Source of the DNA: Prevotella sp.
Lineage (GTDB): Bacteria; Bacteroidota; Bacteroidia; Bacteroidales; Bacteroidaceae
Assembly: GCA_017524385.1 (NCBI GenBank)
Contig: JAFWSS010000177.1
Coordinates: 1-64,000, forward strand
Length of the DNA: 64,000 bases
Reading direction: 5' to 3'
Below are positions 25,880 to 34,936 of the stretch, piece by piece. The notes beneath the pieces are model-generated. The model saw nothing but the letters and a program-made list of their open reading frames with translations. It had not been told where the DNA came from and searched no databases. How positions within the stretch are numbered: the stretch's first letter is position 1; every line of letters starts with the position of its first letter. Both the position numbers and the translations under genes were made by a program.

Positions 25880-27595
25880 CTATTCTTTTTGCTTGGAACC
25901 TATGCGTGCCTCGACGACGTTGACGACGTAGTCGCCCAGTTTCTCGCATTCGGCGATGATGTCCATGTAGATGGTGCCAACGGCATAGGTGTATTCGTGG
26001 TTGTTGATGTCGATGATGTTCTGCGTCTTCAGTTGGTTGCGGAAATTGTTGATTTCGTTCTCGATGTTGAAAGTTCGGTTGATGTCGAACGATTCCTTCC
26101 TTCCCGACATCAGCACGTTCATCTGTTCCAATGCGTTGTTGGTGAGTTCCATCAATTGGTGTAGGTGCTCATACTGCTTGTCTGTGAAGTGGTCTTGCTT
26201 TCCTTGCACCTTGCGGTTGATGGTGCGTGCCATGTTGTAGCATGCATCTCCGATGCTCTCCAATTCTGAGATTTCGCGTAGCATGGCACGTATCTTTGCC
26301 TTTGTATCATCACTCAGGTGAGCCTCAGACACTTCATTGAGGTATTTTGCAATCTCTATTTCCATATTGTCGGAGATACTTTCGTATTTCTCGATGCGTT
26401 CGTATAGTTTGTTGAATTTCTGCACGTCCTTTTCCGTGAGCAATTCTCGCACCATTGTGAACATGCGTTGCATGCGTTCGGCGAAGGACTTGACTTCCTT
26501 ATAAGCCTCGAGCACGGAGAGTTCAGGTGTCCTCATGATGCCAGAGGTGATGAAATGCAGTTTGGAGTCCTCGTCTTCTGCTTCAGCGTTGGGTTTGATG
26601 ACCCAGCAGACGAATTTTTCGATGTAAGGTATGAACCAGATGAGCAACAGTGTGTTGGCAACGTTGAATGCGGAGTGGAACGTTGCGAGCACGAGTGATG
26701 CCTTTCCCAGGTTGTCGGCATATCCTGTGGCATCGGGTTCCATGCCTCGTTCAAATCCCATCAGTTTGCAAACGAGGTTGACAAATGGTTTGAGCAGTAT
26801 AAGTGCCCAGATGACACCTATAATATTAATGAACAAATGAGAGAAAGCCGCCCGTCGTGCCTGCGTGTTGGCATCTTTTGCCACGATGTTTGAAGTCAAG
26901 GTGGTCCCGATGTTCTCTCCAAGCACCAATATGATGCCTTGGTCGATGTGCAGCACGCCGGTGGCACAGAGTGTCATGGTGATGGCCATGATGGCTGCAG
27001 ATGACTGTACGCAGAGGGTGAGCACCGTTCCTATGACGAGGAAAAGGAGGGCATTCCAAAAGGAGGGAGAGTTGTAATTGGCAAAGAATCCGTTGATCAT
27101 CTGCTTGGTTTCCTCATCTTCCATCAATGCGAACCCTGTGGTTTTCAGTGTTCCCAACCCTAGGAAGAAGAATGCCACGCCAAAGATGAAGTCGCCCAGG
27201 ATGTGCCTCTTCTTCATATAAATGAGAATGATACCGATGAAGAAGGCCGGATAGACGAAGTCGGTGATGTCGAAGGAGAAATCAAGGCTCATTACCCATG
27301 CCGTGAAAGTAGTCCCTATATGTGCGCCCATGATGACACTGATGGCAAGGAAAAGTGTAAGCAGCCCAGCATTTACGAACGACACCGTCATGAGTGTCGT
27401 TGCTGTTGAGCTTTGCACGGCGGCGGTGACGAACATGCCAGAAAGCGCTCCAGTGAAGCGATTGGTGGTCATGGCGCCGAGTGCGTGTCGCAATTGTGGG
27501 CCTGCCATCTTCTGTAAACTCTCACTCATCGATTTCATACCGAACATGAGGAGTGCGAGTGAGCCAAGCAGTTTGAAAATAATCCAAATTGACAT
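25880..27595 (-). CDS. Na/Pi cotransporter family protein with PhoU-like tail
   Basis: A 571-residue inner-membrane protein. Residues 1-340 hold about nine membrane segments with the two inverted repeats typical of the NptA/PNaS family; the signatures TAAVQSSTATTLMTVSF and CVQSSAAIMAITMTL contain the QSS motifs. Residues 360-565 form a helical, PhoU-like cytoplasmic domain. It is expected to move phosphate with sodium; the PhoU-like part probably controls it. The gene stands alone. No Pho-box-like element could be recognised upstream. Confidence 0.88.
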   Translation of the reverse strand: MSIWIIFKLLGSLALLMFGMKSMSESLQKMAGPQLRHALGAMTTNRFTGALSGMFVTAAVQSSTATTLMTVSFVNAGLLTLFLAISVIMGAHIGTTFTAWVMSLDFSFDITDFVYPAFFIGIILIYMKKRHILGDFIFGVAFFFLGLGTLKTTGFALMEDEETKQMINGFFANYNSPSFWNALLFLVIGTVLTLCVQSSAAIMAITMTLCATGVLHIDQGIILVLGENIGTTLTSNIVAKDANTQARRAAFSHLFINIIGVIWALILLKPFVNLVCKLMGFERGMEPDATGYADNLGKASLVLATFHSAFNVANTLLLIWFIPYIEKFVCWVIKPNAEAEDEDSKLHFITSGIMRTPELSVLEAYKEVKSFAERMQRMFTMVRELLTEKDVQKFNKLYERIEKYESISDNMEIEIAKYLNEVSEAHLSDDTKAKIRAMLREISELESIGDACYNMARTINRKVQGKQDHFTDKQYEHLHQLMELTNNALEQMNVLMSGRKESFDINRTFNIENEINNFRNQLKTQNIIDINNHEYTYAVGTIYMDIIAECEKLGDYVVNVVEARIGSKQKE

Positions 27596-27683
27596 TTTTT
27601 TTAAAATAATAGGGTTTCAATAATCCTAGTTCTACATTTTTTTATTAATTTTACACGCTGAAATTTAAAACAATTTGCATACT

Positions 27684-29345
27684 ATGAGAGAAACCATTAA
27701 AATCCGTTGCAAAAATAACAAAAATAAGTTAGAAATAGCCATCGGAAGCACACTTTCTGATATTTTTTCCATTTCCGGTGTTGAAATGGAGCATGGTCCT
27801 GTGGTGGCCAAAGTGAATAATCGTGTGACAGGCCTGGGTCTTCGCCTGTACCACAACTCTGATGTCGAGTATCTCGACCTCTGTTCCAGTTCGGGCAGTC
27901 GAACCTACACCCGCACGCTTTTCTTCGTTCTTTGCAAGGCGGTGCACGACTTGTTCTCCACAGGCAGCGTGGTTATCGACATTCCTGTTTCAAACGGTTA
28001 TTTCTGCGACTTGCAAATAGGTCGTGCCATAACTCCAAAAGATGTGGATGCCGTCAGAAGACGCATGCAGGAAATCATCGACGCCAACATTCCCATCCGC
28101 CGTCATGAGTGCACTACAGAGGAGGCGGTCAAGGTGTTCAGAGAAAAAGGCACCGATTCGAAGGTGAAATTGCTGCTCTCCACCGGCGATATCTACACAG
28201 TCTATTACACCCTCGACGACTATGCCGACTACTACTATGGCGCCTTGCTTCCCCGCACGGGCATGCTGCGGCTTTTCGGCTTGGAACCTTATTATGATGG
28301 CATGCTGCTCCGCATCCCCGCCCTTAACGACCCTACCGTGCTGGGTGAGATGATCAAGCAGGACAAGATGTTCGGCATCTTCAAGGAGCACCATCGCTGG
28401 CAGAAAATCCTTGGCATCAGCACCGTTGGCGACTTCAACGACGTGGTGTTGAAGGGACACACCACCTTCTTGATCAACCTTGCAGAGGCATTGCAGGAGA
28501 AGAAAATAGCACATATCGCCGAGGAAATAGCCAAGCGCGACGGAGTGAGGATGGTGCTCATCGCTGGCCCCTCCTCCAGTGGAAAGACTACCACATGCAA
28601 GAGAATCTCCATACAATTGGTGTGCAATGGGCTCAAGCCCATTCCCATCTCACTCGACGACTATTTCGTAGACCGCGATTTCACCCCGCGTGACGAGAAA
28701 GGCGACTTTGACTTCGAAAGCATCCACGCCCTCAACATACAGTTGCTCAACGACCAACTCGAAGCACTTTTCAAGGGTGATGAGGTGGAACTTCCACGCT
28801 ACAACTTCCAAAAGGGGAAGAGTGAGAAAAGCGGGAAAAAACTGAAGATGGGAGAGAACGACATCCTCGTCATCGAAGGAATCCACGCCCTCAATCCCGA
28901 ACTCACCGCACACATCCCTGAAGAGATGAAATTCCGGGTCTATGCCTCAGCGCTCACCACCATCCTCCTCGACACCCACAACTACATCCCCACCACCGAC
29001 AACCGCTTGCTCCGGCGCATTGTGCGTGATGACAAGTACCGTGGTGTGACGGCTCAGGAAACCATCCGTCGCTGGCCTTCGGTGAGGGCAGGCGAGCAGA
29101 AATGGATATTCCCATACCAGGAGAACGCCGACGAGATGTTCAATACCGCCATGATCTATGAGCTGGCGGTCATCAAGAGGCAGGCGCTCCAGTTGCTTGA
29201 AAGGGTTCCTCAAAATGTGGAGGAATATTCCGAGGCTTACCGCCTCTGCAAGTTCCTGCGTTATTTCATGGACATTCCAGAGGGAGACCTTCCCCATACC
29301 TCGCTGCTAAGGGAGTTCCTGGGAGGAAGTTCATTCACCTATTGA
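27684..29345 (+). CDS. TGS-domain uridine kinase-like protein (paralogue 2)
   Basis: A 553-residue protein with the same architecture as the gene at 18266-19945: TGS-like domain (1-60), threonyl-tRNA-synthetase-like second domain (about 65-200) and a P-loop kinase domain with GPSSSGKTTTCKR at about 290 and SLDDYFVDRDF. The C-terminus ends FLGGSSFTY, nearly the same as the paralogue. The ATG at 27684 is preferred over an upstream TTG at 27675. It is followed by a strong terminator and is probably monocistronic. Two paralogues 8 kb apart suggest different substrates or regulation. Confidence 0.8.
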   Translation: MRETIKIRCKNNKNKLEIAIGSTLSDIFSISGVEMEHGPVVAKVNNRVTGLGLRLYHNSDVEYLDLCSSSGSRTYTRTLFFVLCKAVHDLFSTGSVVIDIPVSNGYFCDLQIGRAITPKDVDAVRRRMQEIIDANIPIRRHECTTEEAVKVFREKGTDSKVKLLLSTGDIYTVYYTLDDYADYYYGALLPRTGMLRLFGLEPYYDGMLLRIPALNDPTVLGEMIKQDKMFGIFKEHHRWQKILGISTVGDFNDVVLKGHTTFLINLAEALQEKKIAHIAEEIAKRDGVRMVLIAGPSSSGKTTTCKRISIQLVCNGLKPIPISLDDYFVDRDFTPRDEKGDFDFESIHALNIQLLNDQLEALFKGDEVELPRYNFQKGKSEKSGKKLKMGENDILVIEGIHALNPELTAHIPEEMKFRVYASALTTILLDTHNYIPTTDNRLLRRIVRDDKYRGVTAQETIRRWPSVRAGEQKWIFPYQENADEMFNTAMIYELAVIKRQALQLLERVPQNVEEYSEAYRLCKFLRYFMDIPEGDLPHTSLLREFLGGSSFTY

Positions 29346-29352
29346 GGAAATA

Positions 29353-29404
29353 TAGGAATAACGCAATAACGTTATAACGAAATGCCGTTATGCCGTAATA
29401 ACAA
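29353..29404. repeat. 9-bp-period repeat array (ATAACG-rich)
   Basis: Imperfect 9-bp units (AGGAATAAC, GCAATAACG, TTATAACGA, AATGCCGTT, ATGCCGTAA) lie just after the kinase stop codon. Confidence 0.35.
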
Positions 29405-29418
29405 TATGATTCTTTTTT

Positions 29419-29462
29419 GCGCATATTTATCACAAAAATTGTGGTAAATATGCGTTTTTTTA
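29419..29462 (+). terminator. intrinsic terminator after TGS-kinase paralogue 2
   Basis: A 17-base left arm GCGCATATTTATCACAA (29419-29435), AAA loop and a matching right arm (29439-29455, with a G-U pair and a U-G end pair), followed by seven Ts. Confidence 0.85.
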
Positions 29463-29502
29463 ACATTGTGTGCGCAAAAAACGTTTTTTTATTCAAGAAC
29501 AT

Positions 29503-29533
29503 TTTGCGTTTTCAATATTATTTTAGACCTTTG
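29503..29533 (+). promoter_or_regulatory. promoter of the korAB leader
   Basis: TTTG (29503-29506), a 19-bp spacer and GACCTTTG (29526-29533), seven of eight matches to the -7 element, followed by CAC. It would start a transcript near 29540, leaving a leader of about 225 nt before korA. Confidence 0.55.
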
Positions 29534-29594
29534 CACCAATTTTTCAAGGGATGCCCCTCGATATGATTCAGTAAAAGGAGAACTCAACTTTCGC

Positions 29595-29690
29595 ATGCAA
29601 GGAAAGAACAGACGTAAAAAGGTTTTAAGGAAGCATGGGTGGAATCATCTCCACTTAAATGGCGGAACAAGTGAACATATGTCTCTTTAA
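29595..29690 (+). CDS. possible 31-residue leader peptide upstream of korA
   Basis: A short frame starting MQGKNRRKKVLRKHGWNH and ending TSEHMSL. The peptide is strongly basic at its N-terminus and rich in His. It lies between a plausible promoter and korA, so it would be the first reading frame on the korAB mRNA. Directly after it come three TTTAACTCCC-like direct repeats. It could be a regulatory uORF or a small RNA-binding protein. No homologue is recognised. Confidence 0.35.
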   Translation: MQGKNRRKKVLRKHGWNHLHLNGGTSEHMSL

Positions 29691-29717
29691 CTCCCCTTTA
29701 ACTTCCCTTTAACTCCT
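29685..29717. repeat. three 11-bp direct repeats (TTTAACTCCCC-like)
   Basis: TTTAACTCCCC, TTTAACTTCCC and TTTAACTCCTG follow one another directly, 50 bp before korA. The first overlaps the stop codon of the small frame. They could be a regulator-binding site in the korAB leader. Confidence 0.5.
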
Positions 29718-29766
29718 GAAAGTTGATGCGACACTTGATAATGAGAACTTATTAAATAATACACTT

Positions 29767-31617
29767 ATGGCAGAAAAAATGGAAATCAAGGAATTGGACC
29801 ACGTGGTGGTGCGCTTTTCAGGAGACTCCGGTGACGGCATGCAGTTGGCAGGCAACATCTTCTCCACCATCTCGGCCACCGTGGGCAATGGCATTTCTAC
29901 CTTTCCCGACTACCCCGCCGACATCCGCGCCCCGCAAGGCTCGCTCACCGGCGTTTCTGGATTCCAAGTCCACATCGGCCAGGGCAAGGTTTACACCCCT
30001 GGCGACCTTTGCGACGTCTTGGTGGCAATGAACGCCGCAGCGCTGAAGACACAGTATCGTTATGCAAAGCCACAGGCCACCATCATCATCGACACCGACA
30101 GTTTCGGTCCTGGTGACTTGAAGAAAGCCAACTTCCAAACCCCCGACTACTTGGGCGAGATGGGCATCGACCCCGACCATGTTGTTGCCTGCCCCATCAC
30201 GAAGATGGTGAAAGACTGTCTTGCCGACAGTGGTATGGACAACAAGGCCGTGCTCAAGTGCCGCAACATGTTCGCTCTTGGTCTGGTATGCTGGCTCTTC
30301 AACCGCGACATCAACCTTGTCTTCAATTTCCTCAAGGAAAAGTTCGCCAAAAAGCCCGCCATCGCCGAAAGCAACATCAAGGTGGTGCAGGCAGGATTCG
30401 ACTACGGTCACAACGTGCATGCCTCCGTACCAGCCACCTACCGCATAGAATCGAAGTCGAAGGTGAAAGGTCGCTATATGGACATCACCGGCAACAAGGC
30501 CACTGCCTACGGCTTGATAGCCGCAGCAGAGAAAGCAGGCCTGCGGCTTTACCTGGGCAGTTATCCCATCACCCCCGCCACCGACATCCTGCACGAACTC
30601 TCCAAGCACAAGTCGTGCGGTGTCATCACCGTGCAGTGCGAGGATGAGATTTCCGGGTGTGCCAGCGCCATCGGTGCAGCATTTGCCGGAGCACTTGCCG
30701 CCACCTCCACCTCAGGGCCAGGCATCTGCCTCAAGTCGGAGGCCATGAACCTCGCCGTCATCGACGAACTGCCTTTGGTGGTGATTGACGTGCAGCGTGG
30801 TGGCCCCTCCACCGGCCTGCCAACGAAGAGCGAGCAGACCGACCTCTTGCAGGCACTCTACGGGCGCAACGGCGAATCGCCCATGCCGGTGATAGCCGCC
30901 AACAGTCCCACAGGTTGCTTCGACGCCGTTTATGCGGCCGCCAAGATTGCATTGGAGCATCTCACACCTGTCATCCTCCTCACCGACGCCTTCGTGGCCA
31001 ATGGGTCGGCAGCGTGGAAACTGCCCACCATGGAAGAGCTCCCCGATATACACCCGCATTATGTCATCCCAGAACAGAAAGGCAAATACACACCCTATGA
31101 GCGCGACCCGGAGACACTTGTGCGCTACTGGGCTGTGCCTGGGCAAGAAGGCTACACACACATCATCGGAGGTCTGGAGAAGGACGGCGACACAGGAGCC
31201 ATCTCCACCAACCCCGAGAACCATGACAAGATGTGCCGGTTGAGGGCAGAGAAGATAGCACGCATCAAAGTTCCCGACGTGGAAGTGGCAGGCGACAAGG
31301 ATGACGCCCAGTTGCTCATCGTGGGATTCGGAGGCACCTACGGGCACCTTTACTCCGCTATGGAGGAACTGCGCAATGTAGGTCACAAGGTGGCTCTCGC
31401 CCACTTCGAATACATCAACCCGCTCCCAGCCAACACGGCAGAGGTGCTCACACGCTACCCCAAGGTAGTGGTGGCAGAGCAGAACCTCGGACAGTTTGCC
31501 GCTTACTTGAGGACAAAGGTCGATGGCTTCACCCCCTACCGCTTCAACCAAGTGAAAGGTCAGCCCTTCGTGGTGGCCGAACTCACCAAGGCGTTTGAGG
31601 AAATCATCAAGAAATAA
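29767..31617 (+). CDS. korA: 2-oxoacid:ferredoxin oxidoreductase alpha subunit (KorA-like)
   Basis: A 616-residue fusion of the gamma-type domain (about 1-195; VVRFSGDSGDGMQLAGNIFS) and the alpha, pyrimidine-binding domain (about 215-610; LYLGSYPITPATDILHELSK). With the beta subunit encoded 15 bp downstream, it forms a thiamine-diphosphate enzyme that oxidatively decarboxylates a 2-oxoacid, most likely 2-oxoglutarate, to acyl-CoA with ferredoxin as acceptor, or runs in reverse for reductive carboxylation. The substrate is inferred from the two-subunit layout. Cytoplasmic. It is preceded by an unusual leader with direct repeats. Confidence 0.9.
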   Translation: MAEKMEIKELDHVVVRFSGDSGDGMQLAGNIFSTISATVGNGISTFPDYPADIRAPQGSLTGVSGFQVHIGQGKVYTPGDLCDVLVAMNAAALKTQYRYAKPQATIIIDTDSFGPGDLKKANFQTPDYLGEMGIDPDHVVACPITKMVKDCLADSGMDNKAVLKCRNMFALGLVCWLFNRDINLVFNFLKEKFAKKPAIAESNIKVVQAGFDYGHNVHASVPATYRIESKSKVKGRYMDITGNKATAYGLIAAAEKAGLRLYLGSYPITPATDILHELSKHKSCGVITVQCEDEISGCASAIGAAFAGALAATSTSGPGICLKSEAMNLAVIDELPLVVIDVQRGGPSTGLPTKSEQTDLLQALYGRNGESPMPVIAANSPTGCFDAVYAAAKIALEHLTPVILLTDAFVANGSAAWKLPTMEELPDIHPHYVIPEQKGKYTPYERDPETLVRYWAVPGQEGYTHIIGGLEKDGDTGAISTNPENHDKMCRLRAEKIARIKVPDVEVAGDKDDAQLLIVGFGGTYGHLYSAMEELRNVGHKVALAHFEYINPLPANTAEVLTRYPKVVVAEQNLGQFAAYLRTKVDGFTPYRFNQVKGQPFVVAELTKAFEEIIKK

Positions 31618-31632
31618 GAAAAGGAGACAACC

Positions 31633-32637
31633 ATGAGCGAATATCAAGCACAAGACTATAAGAAGGGGCAGCCAAGGTGGTGCCCCGGATGTGGAGACCA
31701 TTTCTTCCTCGCATCATTGCACAAGGCCATGGCAGAAGTGGGCGTGGCACCCCACGACATGGCGGTGATTTCCGGCATCGGATGTAGCAGCCGTCTACCT
31801 TATTATGTCAGCACCTACGCCATGCAGACCATACATGGGCGTGCCGCCTCCATCGCCACAGGCGCCAAGGTGGCCAACCCCGACCTCACCATTTGGCAAA
31901 TCAGCGGCGACGGTGACGGCCTGGCCATTGGCGGCAACCATTTCATACATGCCATGCGTAGGAACATCGACATCAACATGATTCTGCTCAACAACCGCAT
32001 CTACGGCCTCACAAAAGGGCAGTACTCTCCCACGTCGCCCAGAGGATTCGTCTCGAAGTCAAGTCCTTACGGCACCGTGGAAGACCCCTTCAGACCTGCA
32101 GAGTTGTGTTTCGGAGCAAGAGGAAACTTCTTTGCCAGGGCCGTCGCCACCGACTCGCCCGGAACTATCGACATCCTCAAGGCAGCATATCATCACAAAG
32201 GAGCCGCCGTGTGTGAAATCCTGCAAAACTGCGTCATCTTCAACAATGGTTGCTACGACCCAGTCTATAACAAGGAGGGGCGCAAGAAAAACGCCATCTA
32301 TGTGAAGCATGGAGAGAAACTCGTCTTCGGAGAGAATGACGAGTATGGACTCGTGCAGGAGGGCTTCGGACTCAAGGTGGTGAAGATAGGTGAAGAAGCA
32401 ACCATCGACGACGTCCTCGTGCATGACGCACACTGCCAGGACAACACCTTGCAGTTGAAACTCGCCATGATGGACAACGAGCATGACTTCCCCATCGCAC
32501 TGGGAGTCATACGCGACGTGGAGGCTCCCACCTACGAAGCCTCCGTTGCAGCACAAATTGAAGAGGTGTCGGCCAAGAAGAAATATCATAACTTCATGGA
32601 ACTCTTGGAGACCAATGACATCTGGGAGGTGAAATAG
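31633..32637 (+). CDS. korB: 2-oxoacid:ferredoxin oxidoreductase beta subunit (KorB-like)
   Basis: A 334-residue thiamine-diphosphate-binding subunit. PRWCPGCGDH near residue 18 supplies the CxxC pair, and GDGDGLAIGGNHFIHAMRRN through LLNNRIYGLTKGQ is the ThDP/Mg binding motif (GDG...NN). It works with the KorA-like subunit encoded immediately upstream. No separate ferredoxin-like delta subunit gene is present, which is the usual state of the Bacteroidetes two-subunit enzyme. A terminator-like hairpin follows at 32705. Confidence 0.9.
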   Translation: MSEYQAQDYKKGQPRWCPGCGDHFFLASLHKAMAEVGVAPHDMAVISGIGCSSRLPYYVSTYAMQTIHGRAASIATGAKVANPDLTIWQISGDGDGLAIGGNHFIHAMRRNIDINMILLNNRIYGLTKGQYSPTSPRGFVSKSSPYGTVEDPFRPAELCFGARGNFFARAVATDSPGTIDILKAAYHHKGAAVCEILQNCVIFNNGCYDPVYNKEGRKKNAIYVKHGEKLVFGENDEYGLVQEGFGLKVVKIGEEATIDDVLVHDAHCQDNTLQLKLAMMDNEHDFPIALGVIRDVEAPTYEASVAAQIEEVSAKKKYHNFMELLETNDIWEVK

Positions 32638-32659
32638 CATTCTTCGCTTCCCATGGCAT

Positions 32660-32695
32660 TAGGTCTTATAGGTCTTCTCCTATAGCCTCCTATAC
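32660..32695. repeat. 9-bp-period repeat array (TAGGTCTTA/TCCTATAGC)
   Basis: TAGGTCTTA, TAGGTCTTC, TCCTATAGC and CTCCTATAC lie between korB and its terminator. Confidence 0.4.
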
Positions 32696-32704
32696 AGCCA
32701 TTTT

Positions 32705-32747
32705 GCAAACCCCATGTGGCAAATGAGCCGCGTGGGGCTTTGCTTTT
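32705..32747 (+). terminator. probable terminator of korAB
   Basis: GCAAACCCCATG and CGTGGGGCTTTGC form a stem with a small bulge, followed by TTTT. Confidence 0.6.
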
Positions 32748-32770
32748 CCAAAAGATTGAACAATTTTTGA

Positions 32771-32830
32771 ATTGCACACCGCATTTTTGTGTGCAATCTT
32801 TTGCCATTACAGCCTTTTTTGCTAATTTTG
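32771..32830 (+). promoter_or_regulatory. pckA promoter with an upstream inverted repeat
   Basis: TTTG (32800-32803), a 19-bp spacer and TAATTTTG (32823-32830) make a full promoter match. Just upstream, ATTGCACAC (32771-32779) and GTGTGCAAT (32789-32797) are a perfect 9-bp inverted repeat that could be an operator for carbon-dependent control. Confidence 0.6.
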
Positions 32831-32888
32831 CACTCGATTTCAAAGAAGGATAAATAGAATATTCACACATTTAAAATATTTAGTGAAA

Positions 32889-34514
32889 ATGGCAAAGTTT
32901 GATAAGGCAATTTTACTTGAGAAGTACGGCATCGCCGGAACAACCGAGGTGGTTTACAACCCCTCTTATGAAGAACTCTTCGAAGAAGAGATGAAAGCCG
33001 GCCTCACGGGGTATGACAAAGGCCAACTCACAGAGCTTGACGCTGTCAACGTGATGACAGGCATTTACACCGGACGTTCACCTAAAGACAAGTTCATCGT
33101 CATGGATGAAACATCCAAAGACACCGTGTGGTGGACCAGCGATGAGTACAAGAACGACAACCATCCCGCCAGCTTGGAAACATGGGTGGCTGTGAAGACT
33201 CTTGCCAAGGCCGAACTGTCGTATAAAAAACTTTATGTTGTGGACGGATTCTGCGGTGCCAACAAGGACACACGCATGAAGGTGCGTTTCATCATGGAAG
33301 TGGCTTGGCAGGCTCATTTCGTGACCAATATGTTCATACGTCCTGTCAACGACGAGGAACTCGAGCAAGAACCCGACTTCGTGGTCTTCAATGCCTCTAA
33401 GGCCAAGGTGCCCAACTTCAAGGAACTGGGTCTCCACTCTGAGACAGCCGTCGTGTTCAACGTAACAAGCCGCGAGCAAGTCATCCTCAACACTTGGTAT
33501 GGAGGCGAGATGAAGAAGGGACTCTTCTCCATGATGAACTACTACCTGCCACTCAAGGGCATCGCCGCCATGCACTGCTCAGCGAACACCGATATGGAAG
33601 GCAAGAACACCGCCATCTTCTTCGGACTCTCAGGTACAGGAAAGACCACCCTCTCCACCGACCCGAAACGTCTGCTCATCGGCGACGACGAGCATGGATG
33701 GGACGACAACGGCGTATTCAACTTCGAAGGTGGCTGCTATGCAAAGGTCATCAACCTCGACAAGGAGAGCGAGCCAGACATCTACAATGCCATCCGCCGC
33801 AACGCACTGCTCGAGAATGTCACCGTCGACGATAACGGTAAAATCGACTTCGCCGACAAGAGTGTCACCGAGAACACACGTGTGAGCTACCCCATCGAGC
33901 ATATCGAGAAAATCGTGAAGAATGTCTATCCCATCAGTGCCGGACCTGCTGCCAACCAGGTGATTTTCCTCTCCGCCGACGCTTTCGGCGTGCTGCCTCC
34001 CGTGAGCATCCTCACACCGGAGCAGACCAAATACTATTTCCTCTCAGGATTCACCGCAAAACTCGCTGGAACAGAGCGCGGCATCACCGAGCCCACTCCT
34101 ACCTTCTCAGCTTGCTTCGGACAGGCATTCCTCGAACTGCACCCCACCAAATATGCAGAGGAACTCGTCAAGAGGATGGAAGCCAACGGTGCTAAAGCAT
34201 ACTTGGTGAACACAGGATGGAATGGCTCTGGCAAGCGCATCTCCATCAAGGACACACGCGGCATCATCGACGCCATACTCGATGGCAGCATCAATTCAGC
34301 ACCCACGAAGAAGATTCCTTACTTCGACTTCGAAGTGCCGACAGAGCTTCACGGAGTTGACACCAACATCCTCGACCCACGCGACACCTATGCTGACCCC
34401 AGCGTATGGGAAGAGAAAGCCAAGGACCTCGCTGGACGATTCATCAAGAACTTCGTCAAGTATGAAGGAAACGAGGCTGGAAAGGCATTGGTCGCTGCTG
34501 GCCCGAAACTCTAA
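32889..34514 (+). CDS. pckA: phosphoenolpyruvate carboxykinase (ATP)
   Basis: A 541-residue ATP-type PEP carboxykinase. The kinase-1a P-loop [16 protein letters not shown], the metal-binding [22 protein letters not shown] and the substrate loop GRSPKDKF are all present. In gut Bacteroidales it often runs toward oxaloacetate, fixing CO2 and conserving energy as ATP on the way to succinate. Start at ATG 32889; a GTG two codons upstream is less likely. It has a strong promoter and forms a single-gene unit. Confidence 0.95.
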   Translation: MAKFDKAILLEKYGIAGTTEVVYNPSYEELFEEEMKAGLTGYDKGQLTELDAVNVMTGIYTGRSPKDKFIVMDETSKDTVWWTSDEYKNDNHPASLETWVAVKTLAKAELSYKKLYVVDGFCGANKDTRMKVRFIMEVAWQAHFVTNMFIRPVNDEELEQEPDFVVFNASKAKVPNFKELGLHSETAVVFNVTSREQVILNTWYGGEMKKGLFSMMNYYLPLKGIAAMHCSANTDMEGKNTAIFFGLSGTGKTTLSTDPKRLLIGDDEHGWDDNGVFNFEGGCYAKVINLDKESEPDIYNAIRRNALLENVTVDDNGKIDFADKSVTENTRVSYPIEHIEKIVKNVYPISAGPAANQVIFLSADAFGVLPPVSILTPEQTKYYFLSGFTAKLAGTERGITEPTPTFSACFGQAFLELHPTKYAEELVKRMEANGAKAYLVNTGWNGSGKRISIKDTRGIIDAILDGSINSAPTKKIPYFDFEVPTELHGVDTNILDPRDTYADPSVWEEKAKDLAGRFIKNFVKYEGNEAGKALVAAGPKL

Positions 34515-34542
34515 AACTACAAAATCTCCTTTTTTGATCATA

Positions 34543-34570
34543 CAGCCCCGGTCTTCACAGGCCGGGGCTG
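34543..34570 (+). terminator. hairpin after pckA
   Basis: A perfect 9-bp GC-rich stem CAGCCCCGG (34543-34551) and its complement (34562-34570). No T-run follows, so it may be a weak terminator or an mRNA-stabilising hairpin. Confidence 0.5.
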
Positions 34571-34582
34571 CTGCGTTAGGGA

Positions 34583-34636
34583 TTCTAGGAAAACTTGTAA
34601 TCCTAGCAATTCCAGTAAAACAGGTTATCCTATGGC
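34583..34636. repeat. 9-bp-period repeat array, CCTAGTAAAAC family (copy B)
   Basis: Units TTCTAGGAA, AACTTGTAA, TCCTAGCAA, TTCCAGTAA, AACAGGTTA and TCCTATGGC. The core CCAGTAAAACAGG matches the arrays at 11779 and 53291. Confidence 0.5.
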
Positions 34637-34695
34637 TTCGTCATTTGACCTATGTCAAAAAAGCGCAAGAAACAAGAAAAACAAGACGAAAACGC

Positions 34696-34726
34696 TTGTG
34701 TGTGCGCACACAAATCATTACCTTTG
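34696..34726 (+). promoter_or_regulatory. promoter of the small membrane-peptide unit
   Basis: TTG (34696-34698), a 20-bp spacer and TACCTTTG (34719-34726) followed by CATC. The predicted transcript starts near 34733. Confidence 0.65.
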
Positions 34727-34791
34727 CATCGTGTTCGTGAGAATGCTTTTTTCATATAGGTTAGTAGTTTGATAGATTTAAGGTAAAGATT

Positions 34792-34887
34792 ATGTTATTA
34801 GATTTTGAGACGACAGCAATGTTGGTCTTGGTTTTGATTTCAACCATTTTGAGCATCATTACATTAGTGAAGACCAACATCCGTTGA
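34792..34887 (+). CDS. small single-span membrane peptide (31 residues)
   Basis: A short frame beginning MLLDFETTAM, with a strongly hydrophobic core (MLVLVLISTILSIITLV) and a basic end KTNIR. It sits in its own transcription unit: a promoter 66 bp upstream and a terminator starting 11 bp after the stop. Single-span peptides of this size are typical of membrane toxins of type I systems, of small regulatory membrane proteins and of membrane-complex subunits; nothing here decides between them. No antisense promoter was seen. Confidence 0.5.
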   Translation: MLLDFETTAMLVLVLISTILSIITLVKTNIR

Positions 34888-34897
34888 ATTGTTTTCA

Positions 34898-34936
34898 GGA
34901 GGCCGGTATGAGTGATTCATGTCGTCCTCTTTTTTT
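34898..34936 (+). terminator. terminator of the small membrane-peptide unit
   Basis: A hairpin with ATGA/TCAT at the tip (34908-34911, 34917-34920) extended by GGAGGCCGGT against GTCGTCCTC with one mismatch and two G-U pairs, then seven or eight Ts. Confidence 0.7.

Noticed and set aside
29818..30609. Minus-strand open frame opposite korA
   Set aside because: The plus-strand product carries complete 2-oxoacid oxidoreductase motifs; the opposite frame is a high-GC third-position shadow.
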